From Luzula sylvatica (Eukaryota; Streptophyta; Magnoliopsida; Poales; Juncaceae), in the NCBI GenBank assembly GCA_946800325.1, contig OX326960.1, positions 57,310,855-57,374,854 of the forward strand: DNA of 64,000 nt, given 5' to 3'. How positions within the stretch are numbered: the first letter of the stretch is position 1; every line of letters begins with the position of its first letter. The notes under the pieces are model-generated. The model did no database searches, was not told the DNA's origin, and worked only from the letters and a program-made list of their open reading frames with translations. Below, in pieces: positions 51,246 through 62,820 of the stretch. Made by a program: the position numbers and the translations under genes.

Positions 51246-53219
51246 TCAATCCAGTTTCACCGAGGAAAATAGATAATGCACGAACCAGAAGGAAGAGAGG
51301 AACCCAACGGTACCGGTTGCGAGCATAATCGCAATGACCATGAAGAGAGAATACCCGAGATAAAGAGTCGCAGAAACAGGCCCGCTCAAGCTCTTCAAGT
51401 CGAAGACGAGGTAATTAACCGAGTACAAGAAAATATAAATGGCCACGGATCCCGAGGAGAAGAACGCTTTCCACCACCACTTATAATCCTCCACGCACAA
51501 ATGCATGTAAGTCAAAACCAGAGAAACCTCGGCACAGACCACCACGAGTAGAACCATAACTATGAGCAAAAACCCGAATACATAGTACACACGGCCCATC
51601 CAAATGCTCGACATGATGAAGAACAGCTCGATGAAAAGCGTACCGAACGGGAGGGTACCGGCACCGAGAACCAGAAGCCACGACGGGTATTTCTGACTGG
51701 GAATCTCACGCGGAATTTGGTTGGTACGGACCGGGTACTCGATATGTGGGGCTTTCGCACCCAAAAATCCACCGACTAGGGTTAGTGGTACGGAAATGCA
51801 GAACCAGAGGAGGATCAGTATCACGAAGAGAGAGAAAGGGATTGCACCGGTACTGTGACTGCCCCATAAGAGGAAGTTAAGGGTTGTAAGAATCAGGAAA
51901 GCAATTCCAGGGAAGAAACAAGCCACGCGCCAGGCCACAGAAACCCAGCCTGAGTGCTCGCCAACTTTAATCGTTTTCCACATTCGTACCGCCACGTAAC
52001 CGGCAAGAATACCGAGAATCAGGTAAAAGAATATCATACCGGTGATAAGGGTTCCTCTAGAAGCTGGTGACATAAACCCTAAAGCAGCGAAGAGGATAGT
52101 CACAACTGCCATACCGAGAATCTGAACCCCATCTCCCACCATTACACAAAGAAGCATTGGGTTACTTGGTGCCCTAAACACGTCAGAGACGACGAGTTTC
52201 CAGCCTGATAGCTCTTCGTTCATTTGGGCTTGGGCCTCTTTGTCTAGCTCCTCGTATCGGGTCAAGTCTCTTCTAACTGTCCTTAACAGAATAACAAACA
52301 CGATACCGGCAAGGAAAGCAATCACCATCAGAGAGTTTAGGATTGAGAACCAATGTACCTTCGCACCTTCCATTTTTAGGTACGCATCCCAGCGAGATGG
52401 CCACTGGATATCACTTTCCATGAATGACACCTCGTAGGTGAAAGCGATAGGTTGGTTTTCTTTGATGTTCATGGAAACGGTAGATGGGTCGCATTGTATC
52501 TTGCTAGGGTATTTTTCGTACATTTTTAGGGTTTTGATGGAATCTATATCGTGTTTGAAGCTGCACGGTACGACTTCAAACCCAACAACCATCCAACCGG
52601 GTGTGCTGGACCCTGATTTGTCCATAGCGGGTATGGCATCAGCCGCATCACCGGTACCCATTACACGCGCCACATTGGTCTCTTCGTATTTATGCACCAA
52701 AACGGTGAATTTCAAATGGTTGAACACATAATAGTCCTCACCAACCTTTATACCGATTGGGTAGCCGGTCCATCTAAGAAAATAGTCATCCTTTCTAGTG
52801 TATCTAATCGCTGGTAAATTGTCCAAGATTAGATTCACCTGGTACATCTCATCAATGCGCTTCTTTAACAGCGTAAAGGCATCCGATGTTAACGGATCAG
52901 ATTTGCACATCAGAATATCCGATTCGTTGGCGTGCATCTTGAACTGGTAAGGAGAGTTCTCGATTCGGTCTCCCATTAACAATTCACCGAGATTCTCCGC
53001 ACTGTCTTTCACGCCTTCTTGCGGTTTGCAAAAGGGAAGACTATAGTAGCTGAAAGGGATCTCAGTATCTATCGAAGTTAACGAATTAACCTTAACAGAG
53101 AGTAAATCCCCAACAGCATACTTGTGCGGATAACTTCCTGGCAGGTAAAATCCTTGCACAGCGGAAATACACATCACCGTAAGACAGATCCATAAGCTGG
53201 ATCTGGCTATAGATCTCAT
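51246..53219 (-). CDS. Transmembrane 9 superfamily (TM9SF/nonaspanin) protein, complete
   Basis: Endomembrane (Golgi/endosome) nine-span protein. The 657-aa single-exon CDS has a signal peptide (MRSIARSSLWICLTVMCISA) followed by the family opening GFYLPGSYPHKYAVGDLL. The lumenal domain of about 250 residues contains PFSYYSLPFC, ENLGELLMGDRIENSPY and an RWTGYPIG motif. The C-terminal half has nine hydrophobic segments, the conserved HWFSILNSLMV and LRTVRRDLTRY region, and the end FVHYLFSSVKLD, whose KxD tail is the known Golgi-retention/COPI signal of plant TM9 proteins. Start: an in-frame ATG lies at 53252, but an acceptor (tatttcag) at 53233 places it in a 5'-UTR intron, so 53219 is used. 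It most resembles the TMN11/TMN12 group from memory. Confidence 0.95.
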   Translation of the reverse strand: MRSIARSSLWICLTVMCISAVQGFYLPGSYPHKYAVGDLLSVKVNSLTSIDTEIPFSYYSLPFCKPQEGVKDSAENLGELLMGDRIENSPYQFKMHANESDILMCKSDPLTSDAFTLLKKRIDEMYQVNLILDNLPAIRYTRKDDYFLRWTGYPIGIKVGEDYYVFNHLKFTVLVHKYEETNVARVMGTGDAADAIPAMDKSGSSTPGWMVVGFEVVPCSFKHDIDSIKTLKMYEKYPSKIQCDPSTVSMNIKENQPIAFTYEVSFMESDIQWPSRWDAYLKMEGAKVHWFSILNSLMVIAFLAGIVFVILLRTVRRDLTRYEELDKEAQAQMNEELSGWKLVVSDVFRAPSNPMLLCVMVGDGVQILGMAVVTILFAALGFMSPASRGTLITGMIFFYLILGILAGYVAVRMWKTIKVGEHSGWVSVAWRVACFFPGIAFLILTTLNFLLWGSHSTGAIPFSLFVILILLWFCISVPLTLVGGFLGAKAPHIEYPVRTNQIPREIPSQKYPSWLLVLGAGTLPFGTLFIELFFIMSSIWMGRVYYVFGFLLIVMVLLVVVCAEVSLVLTYMHLCVEDYKWWWKAFFSSGSVAIYIFLYSVNYLVFDLKSLSGPVSATLYLGYSLFMVIAIMLATGTVGFLSSFWFVHYLFSSVKLD

Positions 53220-53232
53220 CTTTAACTCAGAT

Positions 53233-53379
53233 CTGAAATAAAAGAAAATCAAAATGTTTCACAAAACGTCAGATCCAAATTTACCAAATCAAATTCACAG
53301 ATCTAATGAAACGAGTTCACCCAACATAACATCGAAGAATAGATCTGATAAATTGAATTGAAGAAAATGAAGAACTGAC
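53233..53379 (-). other. 5'-UTR intron of the TM9 gene
   Basis: On the minus strand the donor is ctgag/gtcagttc (53379) and the acceptor is ttttatttcag (53233). It splits the leader just before the ATG. A TATA-like ccatataaaaac lies near 53497-53508. Confidence 0.65.
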
Positions 53380-53519
53380 CTCAGTAGATGACTAGTTTGA
53401 AGGCAAAAATGGCGATTTCACCAGCGGCGATGGAGAGGAGAGAGAGAGGAGAAAGACGAGGTTGAACAAAGTTCGGACTGAGAGAGAAGAGGTGCTGTTT
53501 TTATATGGTCGTACACCGA

Positions 53520-54582
53520 GTCTAGCTATGTACGCTATTCTACGAAGGTTCTTCTAATAAAATGACCAAAATACCCCTCTCTAAGCTTCCATACATATCT
53601 TCCTGGACCCGGCGTATGATATTGGAGAACAGTAAAGTCCACATGTCAGTGAGATCGAGATGCAGATTCGGTGTTTATATTAGTTTTGGGTGAGTGAGTT
53701 CGGTATGGACTCACTATCATTACTATTTATTCGTCCCTTTCTGAAATTTTGGATTTTTACCTACATTTACTTTTGTCTTTCTAGAGGGGTACACAAGATA
53801 TTAACACTTCTACGAGGATATATACGATATATTTCAATCTTTTGTTAAAGAGTATAATATATAGAATTATGTCTTTGTAATTATAATAATATATGTAACA
53901 GGCCGAATGGGTTTATTTATTTATTGGGCCAACAGGCTATAAAATAAGCAGTTTGACTAATTTGTATTGAGAAATGACAAGCAAATATATAAAATTAACA
54001 TGATCAGTAAAGATTAAGACACATGGTTACCCACATGGCTAGATATTCAATTATTTAGTGTTATTAATTATTATTTATTCTGACATCAAAGTATCTAAAC
54101 ATGTAATGGCCCTCAAGTATTCGCAAATTAGCATGTTAAATTTGTTATAGATTCAAACGGATCAGTGGAAAATAGAAGGGGAATCAGTGGGGCGGGTTCG
54201 AAAGCAAAAAAAAAAAAAGGAATAAAATGGCTGATATTGGAGGCCAATTCAATCAAGGATTGGGCCATAACTTCGTATTTGCCAGCAAAAAGAAACTTAA
54301 AATGGACAATTTTGAAAGAATTAGGGCTTGTTCGGAATACAAAAAATAAAAGAATAAAGAAATAGAAAATAGTTTTATTTAATTTTATTCAGTAGCATTG
54401 AGTGATATTAATGAATAAGATTATTGATTTAAAATATATAAATAAAATAATAACTAATTCTATCTTATGTATATTGTTAGGGAAATTTCCCCTCTCCCAT
54501 GCAGCCACGTAAGCTGCTCTTTGATTTTTTACTTGCTGGATTTTCTGTGGTTTATTTGGTGTGGTTTTGTGTTGTTTATTTG
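53520..54582. other. Intergenic spacer
   Basis: No gene seen. The A-run and frame at 54165-54365 have no motif support. Confidence 0.6.
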
Positions 54583-56377
54583 TGAGCCACTGCAAAAAGA
54601 TAGTTTTAGTGTCTTTTACTGCCAGTAGCTGAAAAAGATAGTTTTGGTGCCGTTTAATGAAATCGCTGCCAAAAGATAGTTTGGCCGTTTCTATTTGGCG
54701 CAGCCAAAAGATAGTTTAGGTGCCAAAAGGCCGTTTTCGTGGTTATAGAAGTAATCGCTGCCGAATTAAAGTTTTCGTGCCTATTGAAATAACGGCTGCC
54801 AAAAACTAGTATTTGTGCCCAATAATCAAACCGCTGCCAAAACGAAGGATTGGTGTCTATTAAAATAACCGCTGCCAAAAGGTTGTTTTCGTGGTCCTAA
54901 AAGTAAGCGCTGCCAAAAAGACAGTTTTCGTGCCAATAAAAACAACCGCTGCCAAAAAGATAGTTTTCGTGCGGATAAATTGAACCGCTGCAAAAACAAA
55001 GTTTTGTGCAATAAAAACGAACGCTGCCAAAAAATATCGTGCGTTTAAATTAACCGCTACCAAAAAGTTGATTTTGTGCCTTAAATTAACTGCTGCCAAA
55101 AGACAATATTCGTAACTATAATGGTAACCGCTGCCAAAAGAAAGTTTTCGTGATATAAAAGTAGCCGCTGCCAATAGAATGTTTTCGCGGCGATGAAAAA
55201 AGCGGCTGCCAAAAGAAAGTTGATGCGACCATAAAAAGAGCCGCTGCCAGAAAGAAAGTTGTCGCGTCCATAAAAATAGCCGCTGCCAAAAGAAAGTAGT
55301 CGCGTCCATAAAAACACCCGCTGCCAAAAGAAAGTATTCGTGCCAATAAAAGTAGCCGCTGCCAAAAGAAAGTTGTCGCGTCCATAAAAATAGCCGCTGC
55401 CAAAAGAAAGTTGTCGCGTCCATAAAAATAGCCGATGCCAAAAGAAAGTTTTCGTGTCTGTAAATGTAGCCGCTGCCAAAAGAAAGTAGTCGCGTCCATA
55501 AAAATAGCCGGCGAAAAGAAAGTTTTCCTGCCGATAAATGTACTCGCTGTCAATAGAAAGTTTTCGCGTCGATAAAAATAGTCGCTGCCAAAAGAATGTT
55601 TTCGTGCCAATAAAAACAAATGCTGCCAAAAATTTGTTTTCGTGCTTTTAAATTAACCGCTGCCAAAAACATAGTATTCATAACTATAATGGTAACCGCT
55701 GCAAAAAAGAAAGTTTTCGTGCCTATAAAAGTAGCAGCTGCCAATAGAAAGTTTTCGTGCTATAAAAGTAGCCGCTGCCAATAGAATGTTTTCGCGTCGA
55801 TAAAAATAGCCGCTGCCAAAACAAAGTTGTCGCGTCCATAAATGTAGCCGCTGCCAAAGAATGTTTTCGTGCCAATAAATACAAACGCTGCCAAAAGTTT
55901 GTTTTCGTGCTTTTAAATTAACCGCTGCCAAAAAAAAGTTTTCGTAACTATAATGGTAACCGCTGCGAAACGAAAGTTTTCGTTTCTATAAAAGTAGCCG
56001 CTGCCAATAGAATGTTTTCGCGTCGATAAAAATAGCCGCTGCCAAAAGAAAGTTGTCGCGTCCATAAAAGTAGCCGCTGCCAAAAGAATGTTTTCGTGCC
56101 AATAAAAAAAACATTGCCAAAAATTTGTTTTCGTGCTATTAAATTAACCGCTGCCAAAAGACAGTTTTCGTAACGATAATGGTAACCGCTGCCAAAAGAA
56201 AGTTTTCGTGCCAATAAAATGTTTTCGCGTCCATAAAAATAGCCGCTGCCAAAAGAAAGTAGTCGCGTCCATAAAACTAGCCGCTGCCAAAAGAATGTTT
56301 TCGTGTCCATAAAAGTAACAGCTGGCAAAAGTTGCTTTTGGTGCCCATAAATATGACACTTGCCAAAAGTTAGTTTT
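54583..56377. repeat. Minisatellite, 37-38-bp unit, about 1.8 kb
   Basis: A unit reading about ccgctgccaaaagaaag, then ttttcgtgcc, then tataaaagtag recurs some 45-50 times. A clean step is 55393 to 55431 (38 bp). Units in the middle are most alike and the flanks are diverged. A variant unit with taactataatggtaacc recurs near 55110, 55680, 55946 and 56170, so a higher-order arrangement exists. The minus strand is nearly stop-free in all three frames (for example 54860-55441, 55081-55629, 55116-55619). Because the unit is 2 mod 3, the three frames give the same phrases (FFWQRLFLW, FGSGYFYGR, LLAAATFI). There is no evidence of translation. Confidence 0.92.
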
Positions 56378-57303
56378 AGTTGTCATGCACAACATGAACT
56401 TAAAATTTATATTCAAATATTTAAATACCACAATACCATATAAGCTATTTTAGCAATAACTCTCTATGTGAGTTGTGAACTTGTGACTGTGAGGAAGAGA
56501 AGGAAGGTCCCCATTCCAAAAGAGAGGTGAAAAATATGAAAGCGAACCTTCAACAAACATGCTCCAAAACATCTCCATCAAGTTGACCCAAAAATCTGAA
56601 AATAATGCACTTTTTACGAAGGATGTGTCTATCAATTCGCATTAAAAAATTTAAATTCAAGTCTACAATAGACTGTCTAAAAGTAAAATGATGGTTGATT
56701 TAGCAAAATTAATATTCACACATATTATTTCTCTCAAACTCGATATTTACATTACCATAATCTAAGGATGGTCGTTTGGGTAATGACTAATGAACTTGTC
56801 TCTCTCTGATTTTGAGGTCAAAATAATACAATTTAGTTAACATATAATTTTATTTTTTAAGTTGTTGTTTACATCGAATTTTAATACAAATTGCATGTTT
56901 CGTATGGAGCACCAGTTGTCAAGCTTAAAAAAGACATGTTCACAACTAATAATAATAATTATTATTTCGTAAGTAATTTGTTTTTTTTTCTACATAAATA
57001 ATTTGCTTATTTTGTTGATCTAAACGAGATTCACATCAATTGATTTTTTTTCTTTATGAATTTAAGTAAAGAAAAAGACTATCCACACATAAATATTTAT
57101 CCTAAATTCAATTATTTGTGTTATTTTCTCATATTTTGTATTTAATTCTTTTGATATATGATTTACCAAATCAAAATAACTTAAAATTTAGATTCTTTCA
57201 TGAAAACATTCCACTCTTTTCTAAAAATACAAGAACAGCTAACTCTTTTTTAAAAAAAAAAATGAATATTTTAGCAGTTTTTTAATTTATTTTTTTTAGA
57301 AAA
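56378..57303. other. AT-rich spacer
   Basis: No gene, RNA or clear repeat seen. Confidence 0.6.
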
Positions 57304-57536
57304 TATACTATGCCTCCTCATCTCACCTCAACACACCTTTGATGAGGTAAGTTGGATTAATTAACACCCCAATTAATGGTTAATTGACACGTCAATTAAT
57401 TTTAATACGTTAATATTAGCACATGTTAATTGACACGTCAATTCAATTGAACAGTTAATTAATTAAATTAAGAATGTTAATCAATTCAATTACACTCATC
57501 AAAGGTGTTTGGGTGAGTTTTGGGGCACCATATATA
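57304..57536. mobile_element. MITE copy B of the same family
   Basis: Inverted ends of about 40 bp (gcctcctcatctcacctca...cacctttgatgag and its complement ctcatcaaaggtg...ggggcacc) enclose ttaattgacacgtcaatt phrases shared with copy C. Confidence 0.75.
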
Positions 57537-58119
57537 ACCCTTGTTTTTTGTGTTGTCTACACTCCACAGCCTTTACAATTGGGAAAAATAATGATTTTTT
57601 ATGCCATTTCATGATTTCTTTCCTGTTTATATCCAAAATTATACACAGTAAATTAATTACACTTCCACAGTTCCACCTTAATGTACAAGTACCAACCACC
57701 ACGTACTGGTACTGTAACTAACTATAACTAGCATACACAGTACTTATACCAGCTGTACCGTACCTGGCCAGTACATAACAAGAAGAAAAAAAAGACTAAA
57801 AAAAAATGAAAAATCTGCAATGTCGGTGTGGTACCACCGGTACCAGTATTCACATGCATGGTACTGTTGACGAATTCACGCAAAACAAAGTTGCACATGA
57901 ATTTGATTGAGGCGTAAACTACACTGGTCCTGCTCCAATGATTCAAAAGCAAGCTTTAATCTAATCTTTGAATAATTTGCATTTCATTGTGTCTCTTTTT
58001 ATCTTTACTTTGAAAGAGGCTCAGCTTTAGCCTATGTATTGTCATTGTTTCGGTGTAATAAAGCCAACTGGTCACTCTTTTTGCTGTTCCCCAAACTAAC
58101 TACCGTGTCCTTCACTCCT
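57537..58119. other. Spacer between MITEs
   Basis: Contains several gtac-rich short palindromes (tggtaccaccggtacc, 57828-57844). No gene is seen. Confidence 0.5.
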
Positions 58120-58410
58120 ATATATTATGGGGTTATATATTCAGCCCCCGAAACACAAAATAACATTCTTGATGAGGTGGCAAAAGAGCGGTACGTGAAT
58201 TGATCAGTATTATTAATTTACTCGATTACCGATTTAAATAATCGTTTAATTAAATTGACATCTCAATTAACATGTATTAATATTAACTTATTATTAATTA
58301 TTTACGTGTCAATTAAACGTGTTAATCAACTCATTTAATCATTTTTTGCCACCTCATCAAGGATGTTGGGATGAGTTTGGGAGGCCAACTGTATTTTCCC
58401 ATATATTATT
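58120..58410. mobile_element. MITE copy C of the same family
   Basis: Inverted ends (cttgatgaggtggcaaaa at about 58168 against ttttttgccacctcatcaag near 58342-58361) extend outward to tatatattatggg and cccatatatta. The interior has tgtcaattaa/cgtgttaatc phrases as in copy B. Confidence 0.75.
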
Positions 58411-58544
58411 TCTTTCTTTATTAATTAGTATTAGGAAATTTTTCAATAGTAACCAAGTTTGGAAACAATATTCACGAAATAATCAAGTTTTGAACATAAT
58501 TCTCAAAATGTCTTTTGCGCGGTATGAAACATCGCCCTACTGTA

Positions 58545-58810
58545 GCAGGCGCTGAATGAAATCCCGCTTTCCTTAATTTCGTTCCAGACCAAAGGGATTA
58601 ACAAAGGCGGATAACCATACAGCGCCAGGCGCTGAATGAAAAAAATCTGAGCATCTGCGACGGTTTTTACCGTCGCTAAAAATTCGAAAAACCGTCGCTA
58701 ATACTATCAGCGACGGGGAGCAGTATCTGCGACGGTCCGTCGCTGATTTCAACATTTCCTACGGCCCGTCGGTGAAGGAAGCCTCATTTCCTACGGCCCG
58801 TCGGTGAAGC
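58545..58810. repeat. GCGACGG-type inverted and direct repeats (transposon ends?)
   Basis: cgacggtttttaccgtcg forms a hairpin at about 58657-58674. gcgacgg recurs four times and tttcctacggcccgtcgg twice. caggcgctgaatgaa is duplicated at 58545 and 58626. Such motifs are typical of subterminal repeats of plant CACTA elements. No transposase is present. Confidence 0.6.
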
Positions 58811-59284
58811 TAAAATTATTTCATGAATTTTGAGTATTATCTTAGATTAGACTAATGACCTTGTTTGCACATAATTAGAAAATGAATAATCATGATAATA
58901 ATTTAGAGTATGGAATCTAGCCATTTTTTTTTTATCAAATAAATGAATTAAGCTATAATGATTGTGCTTGACTGTGTGGAAGCACATAGTACTGTTTTTT
59001 AGTCAGAGTTTTACTGTGTTAATGAGATGATAAATAGTATTTGGTTCACTGCTGAGTGAAATAGTTTTTAGTATTTATAATAGGCAAACATTAAATATGT
59101 TTGTAGAAAAATAAGCAATTTGTTTGAGATTCTAAAAAGTTAACTAACCCTCTACCAAAAGACACAAAGTCTAGTGATTACTTAACTGCTCTCTTCCCCT
59201 TTCTTCTTCTTCCACAACCACCAAACACTACTCTCTCTTTCTTCTTTTTCACATTCACCCCTCTAAAGCTCCAAAAACACAAAA
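58811..59284 (+). promoter_or_regulatory. Upstream region and pyrimidine-rich leader of the KNOX gene
   Basis: AT-rich sequence passes into a CT-rich leader at about 59189-59265 (ttcttcttcttcc, ctctctttcttc) directly before the ATG at 59285. No firm TATA box. Confidence 0.5.
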
Positions 59285-60704
59285 ATGGCATACTTCAACG
59301 ATCTCCCTCACAACTCATCCCTGCCCCATTACTCGGAAGAGCTCGGCAACCGAGACCCAACATTGCACAGAACTATCTCAATTGGAAATGGAGAATGTGG
59401 GAAGATAAAGGGAGAGGTGATGAGTCATCCTTTGTTCGAGCAATTACTCTCTGCCCACGTGGCGTGCATGCGCGTTGCGACACCTGTCGACCAGCTATCG
59501 ATTCTCGACGCACAATTAGCCGAATCGCCTCGAATCGTGGCTAAGTATTCCGGCCTTAACTCTTCTGGTCTCGAGAGGGGTGATTGCAAAGAGCTCGATA
59601 ATTTCATGGTAATTTGCCAAAAAAGACCCTGCATTGTGCCCAATTACCAAACAAAACTCTTCATTTACTTTTGATTTTAATTTCCTTTGATTTCTCTACA
59701 GACACATTATCTATTGGTGTTGAGTTCGTTCAAAGAGCAATTGCAGCAGCATGTAAGAGTTCATGCAATGGAAGCCGTTATGGCATGCTGGGAGATCGAG
59801 CAATCTCTTCAAACCTTAACAGGTAATTAATCAATGTATTAATTAATTAATAAATGTATTAATTAATTTGATTAAATTCAAATTGATGAGTAAATTTCGA
59901 CAATGTCTCGACAGGTGTATCTCCTGGTGAGAGCACAGGAGCTACAATGTCAGATAATGAAGACGAAAACACAGACGAACAAGGCGAATTCGAATCGATC
60001 CAATTTGATCAAAGTTTAGATGGATTCGACATGGGATTCGGCCCTTTGGTCCCATCTGAAGCCGAGCGATCTTTAATCGAGCGTGTTAAACTAGAGCTCA
60101 AAAATGAGTTAAAACAGGTTTCTCCTAATTATCACACCCTCATTACGAAATGTATTATATCTTTAATGATTATTAAAATGGGTTTCGGTAAATTAAAAAA
60201 AATTAGGGTTTCAAGGCGAAAATAGTTGACATTAGAGAAGAGATACTGAGGAAAAGAAGAGCTGGAAAACTACCTGGCGACACGGCCTCGCTATTGAAAT
60301 CTTGGTGGCAAACTCATTCTCAATGGCCATATCCTACTGTACATGTTCTTCATTCTTTTCATAAAACATTTTTTTAATCCAATTATATATTTTATATATT
60401 CTTGTTAATAATTGGAGTTTGATTGTTTGATAAAATAGGAGGAAGACAAGGCAAAATTGGTACAGGATACAGGATTACAATTGAAGCAGATAAATAATTG
60501 GTTCATCAATCAAAGGAAGAGGAATTGGCACAGCAATACATCCACAGCTGTAAAAAGCAAAATCAAAAGGTAATTACATTTCCTTCATAAGAAAAGGGGT
60601 TTTCAAAAAAAATATATCATAATCTAAATTTGTCCTTGAATTTTCTTTCCTTTTTTTAAATCAGGACTAATTCAGGTAAACATAGTACCGAGCTAGCTGT
60701 GTAG
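59285..60704 (+). CDS. KNAT7: Class II KNOX homeodomain protein (KNAT7 type), complete
   Basis: Nuclear TALE homeodomain transcription factor; KNAT7 orthologues regulate secondary-wall formation. Exons are 59285-59608, 59702-59822, 59915-60117, 60207-60338, 60439-60569 and 60665-60704, giving 316 aa, all GT-AG. Domains are KNOX1 (about 42-85, [23 protein letters not shown]), KNOX2 (about 103-150, [23 protein letters not shown]), acidic linker, ELK (about 200-222, [18 protein letters not shown]), and a TALE homeodomain with PYP (about 257-259) and [11 protein letters not shown] (about 281-291). The acidic [10 protein letters not shown] and [13 protein letters not shown] phrases are KNAT7-like. 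The N-terminus ([19 protein letters not shown]) is longer than usual for KNAT7. The gene is convergent with the kinase, with 307 bp between stop codons. Confidence 0.95.
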
Positions 60705-61011
60705 AGCTGAAAACAGCTTCAAGAAATGAAGATCTAGTGAAATTTAGACAAAAAGAACTGAACTAAGATTTGTATTGTAATCTTCCATATTTGTTAGGAA
60801 GAAAATCATCTTAATCCTGTTTTACTAAACTAAACTACAATCTTATGTTTATTTCTCAATAATTTATTGCTGGTAACTTTTTCACTTACCATCATGTCCT
60901 TTAAAGTTACAACATAAAAAACACACTTAAAGAACCACAAATAACTCAAACCACACGAAAAAAAACAAAAGTAACAAAACCTAACTATTCTATTTTTAGG
61001 AGTATCGAAAT
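60705..61011. other. Shared 3' intergenic space of convergent KNOX and kinase genes
   Basis: Only 307 bp hold both 3' UTRs, so the transcripts may overlap. No separate gene. Confidence 0.6.
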
Positions 61012-62778
61012 CTATTTTTGGGCTTGAGTTTGTTGAGCCTTCTGAGCAAAAGCCGTAGCCATCGAGCGTAACTTATTAACCACTTCAGTAAAACTCGGCC
61101 TCTCTGACGTCTCTGTCGACCAGCATTGTTCCATTAGAGATCTCCAGTCCGGATCACACGACTCCGGCACTGGAGGCCTTAACGTATTGTTCACTATGCC
61201 ACCTGTCCCCCACAAATCATTATAAAATCACAATCTCAAAAAAAGATATTGCAATAAAATTAAAAAACACACCAATGATGGCTCCGTAATGTAAATCAGC
61301 ATAAGGCTCCTCGCCAGTGAGTAGTTCCCACATCACTATTCCGTACGAGAACACATCAACCTGTTATTAAAAATATAATTTATTAAAATCGCTAATTAAT
61401 TATTATTATTATTATAAAAAGGAAAATAGGGTTATTTTTATAACCTTTTCAGAGACGAGGCTGTTACTACCATTTAAAAGTTCAGGAGCCATCCAAGGAA
61501 GGGTACCGCGAACCCCACCAGAAATTAGGGTTTGACATTTCACTTTCGACAATCCCAAATCACCAACCTTAAATAATATACAAAAAAAAAAAAAAAATTG
61601 ATAAATTTTACAAAAAATATATTAAAAAACAGAAAAAACCAATATAAGAGAATAATCACTACCTTGCAAATGGGGCGTTGAGGATCTCTTAAATTAACAA
61701 GTAAATTATCGCTCTTCAAATCAAAATGCACGATATTCTTGCCATGCAAGTATTCCATCCCAAACGCCACGTCCATCGCAATCACCAACCTTCTACGCCT
61801 ATCCAAAATCCTGCTACACCAACACAAATTAACCCAAATTATAATAATTACAAATAAAATTAAAATTAATAATTTAAAAATTCCTACTTGTCGTTTCTTT
61901 GCAAGGCTTGTCGAAGCGAACCGTTAGCCATGTACTCGGTCACGGTCGCGACTGATCCGCCCGGCCCATCTAAAACCAACCCATAAAACGCGACAACGTT
62001 TGGATGGTGCAACGATGCCAGTTTACACGCTTCATTCCAAAAATCAGCCCTCTTTATACAAAAAAATAACAATTAAATAATAATTTATAAAAAATAATGA
62101 GAAGAGGAAAAGGACAAAACCATGCGTTCCTGTTCTGACGGCTTGCCAGCAAAGCAACGATCATTTATTCTTTTAATGGCCACGTCAGTACCTCTCCATT
62201 TACCGTGATAAACCGTGCCAAAAGTTCCAGATCCTAACTCTCTCAACTCTTCAAGATCACTGTTCTTTATTATCTAGAAGTTTATAAGTTAATAATAATA
62301 TTATTAATCTATTTCATTTAATTAATTAATTAATATTTACCTGTAAATGATCGATATCATCGGCTAGAGGAACTCCAGGCTTTACTTTGTCTAACTGATG
62401 ATTCTTCATCTCCTGTACCTGAAAACCAAATTTTTACAAAAAAAACTGAAAAATCAGGAACTATGCAATAGTTTAATTTTTTAAAACATACCTCCTCTTT
62501 TGCATCGAGGACCCTCTCAAAATCAGATTTACTTGGAAATCCACTTTCATTCGATAAAGAAGACTGCAAAACCGAAGCGGCCACATTTTCCGCTACCGCT
62601 TGAAGTTGTCTCTTAACGCTATCTTCTCCAGATCCTTCACCAATCAAAATAAATAAATAATTAGTTACACAAAAAAATAAAAAATTATTAATTATTGGTA
62701 ACGGACCTTTACTGACAGGTGTGGGTTCAGGAACGATGTTTTCCTTCTTCAACTTGCCTTCTTCTAAAAGCGAAACCA

Positions 62779-62820
<42 letters not shown>

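Noticed and set aside
53220..53252. Upstream in-frame ATG of the TM9 protein
   Set aside because: A good 3' splice site lies between it and the MRSIARS start, which begins a proper signal peptide.
54860..55629. Three overlapping minus-strand frames of 167-193 codons as a repeat protein gene
   Set aside because: All arise from one 38-bp satellite read in different frames, with no start context, splice sites or domain; kept only as a repeat observation.
54583..56377. CRISPR array
   Set aside because: Units are contiguous and diverged without distinct spacers, and the genome is a plant's.
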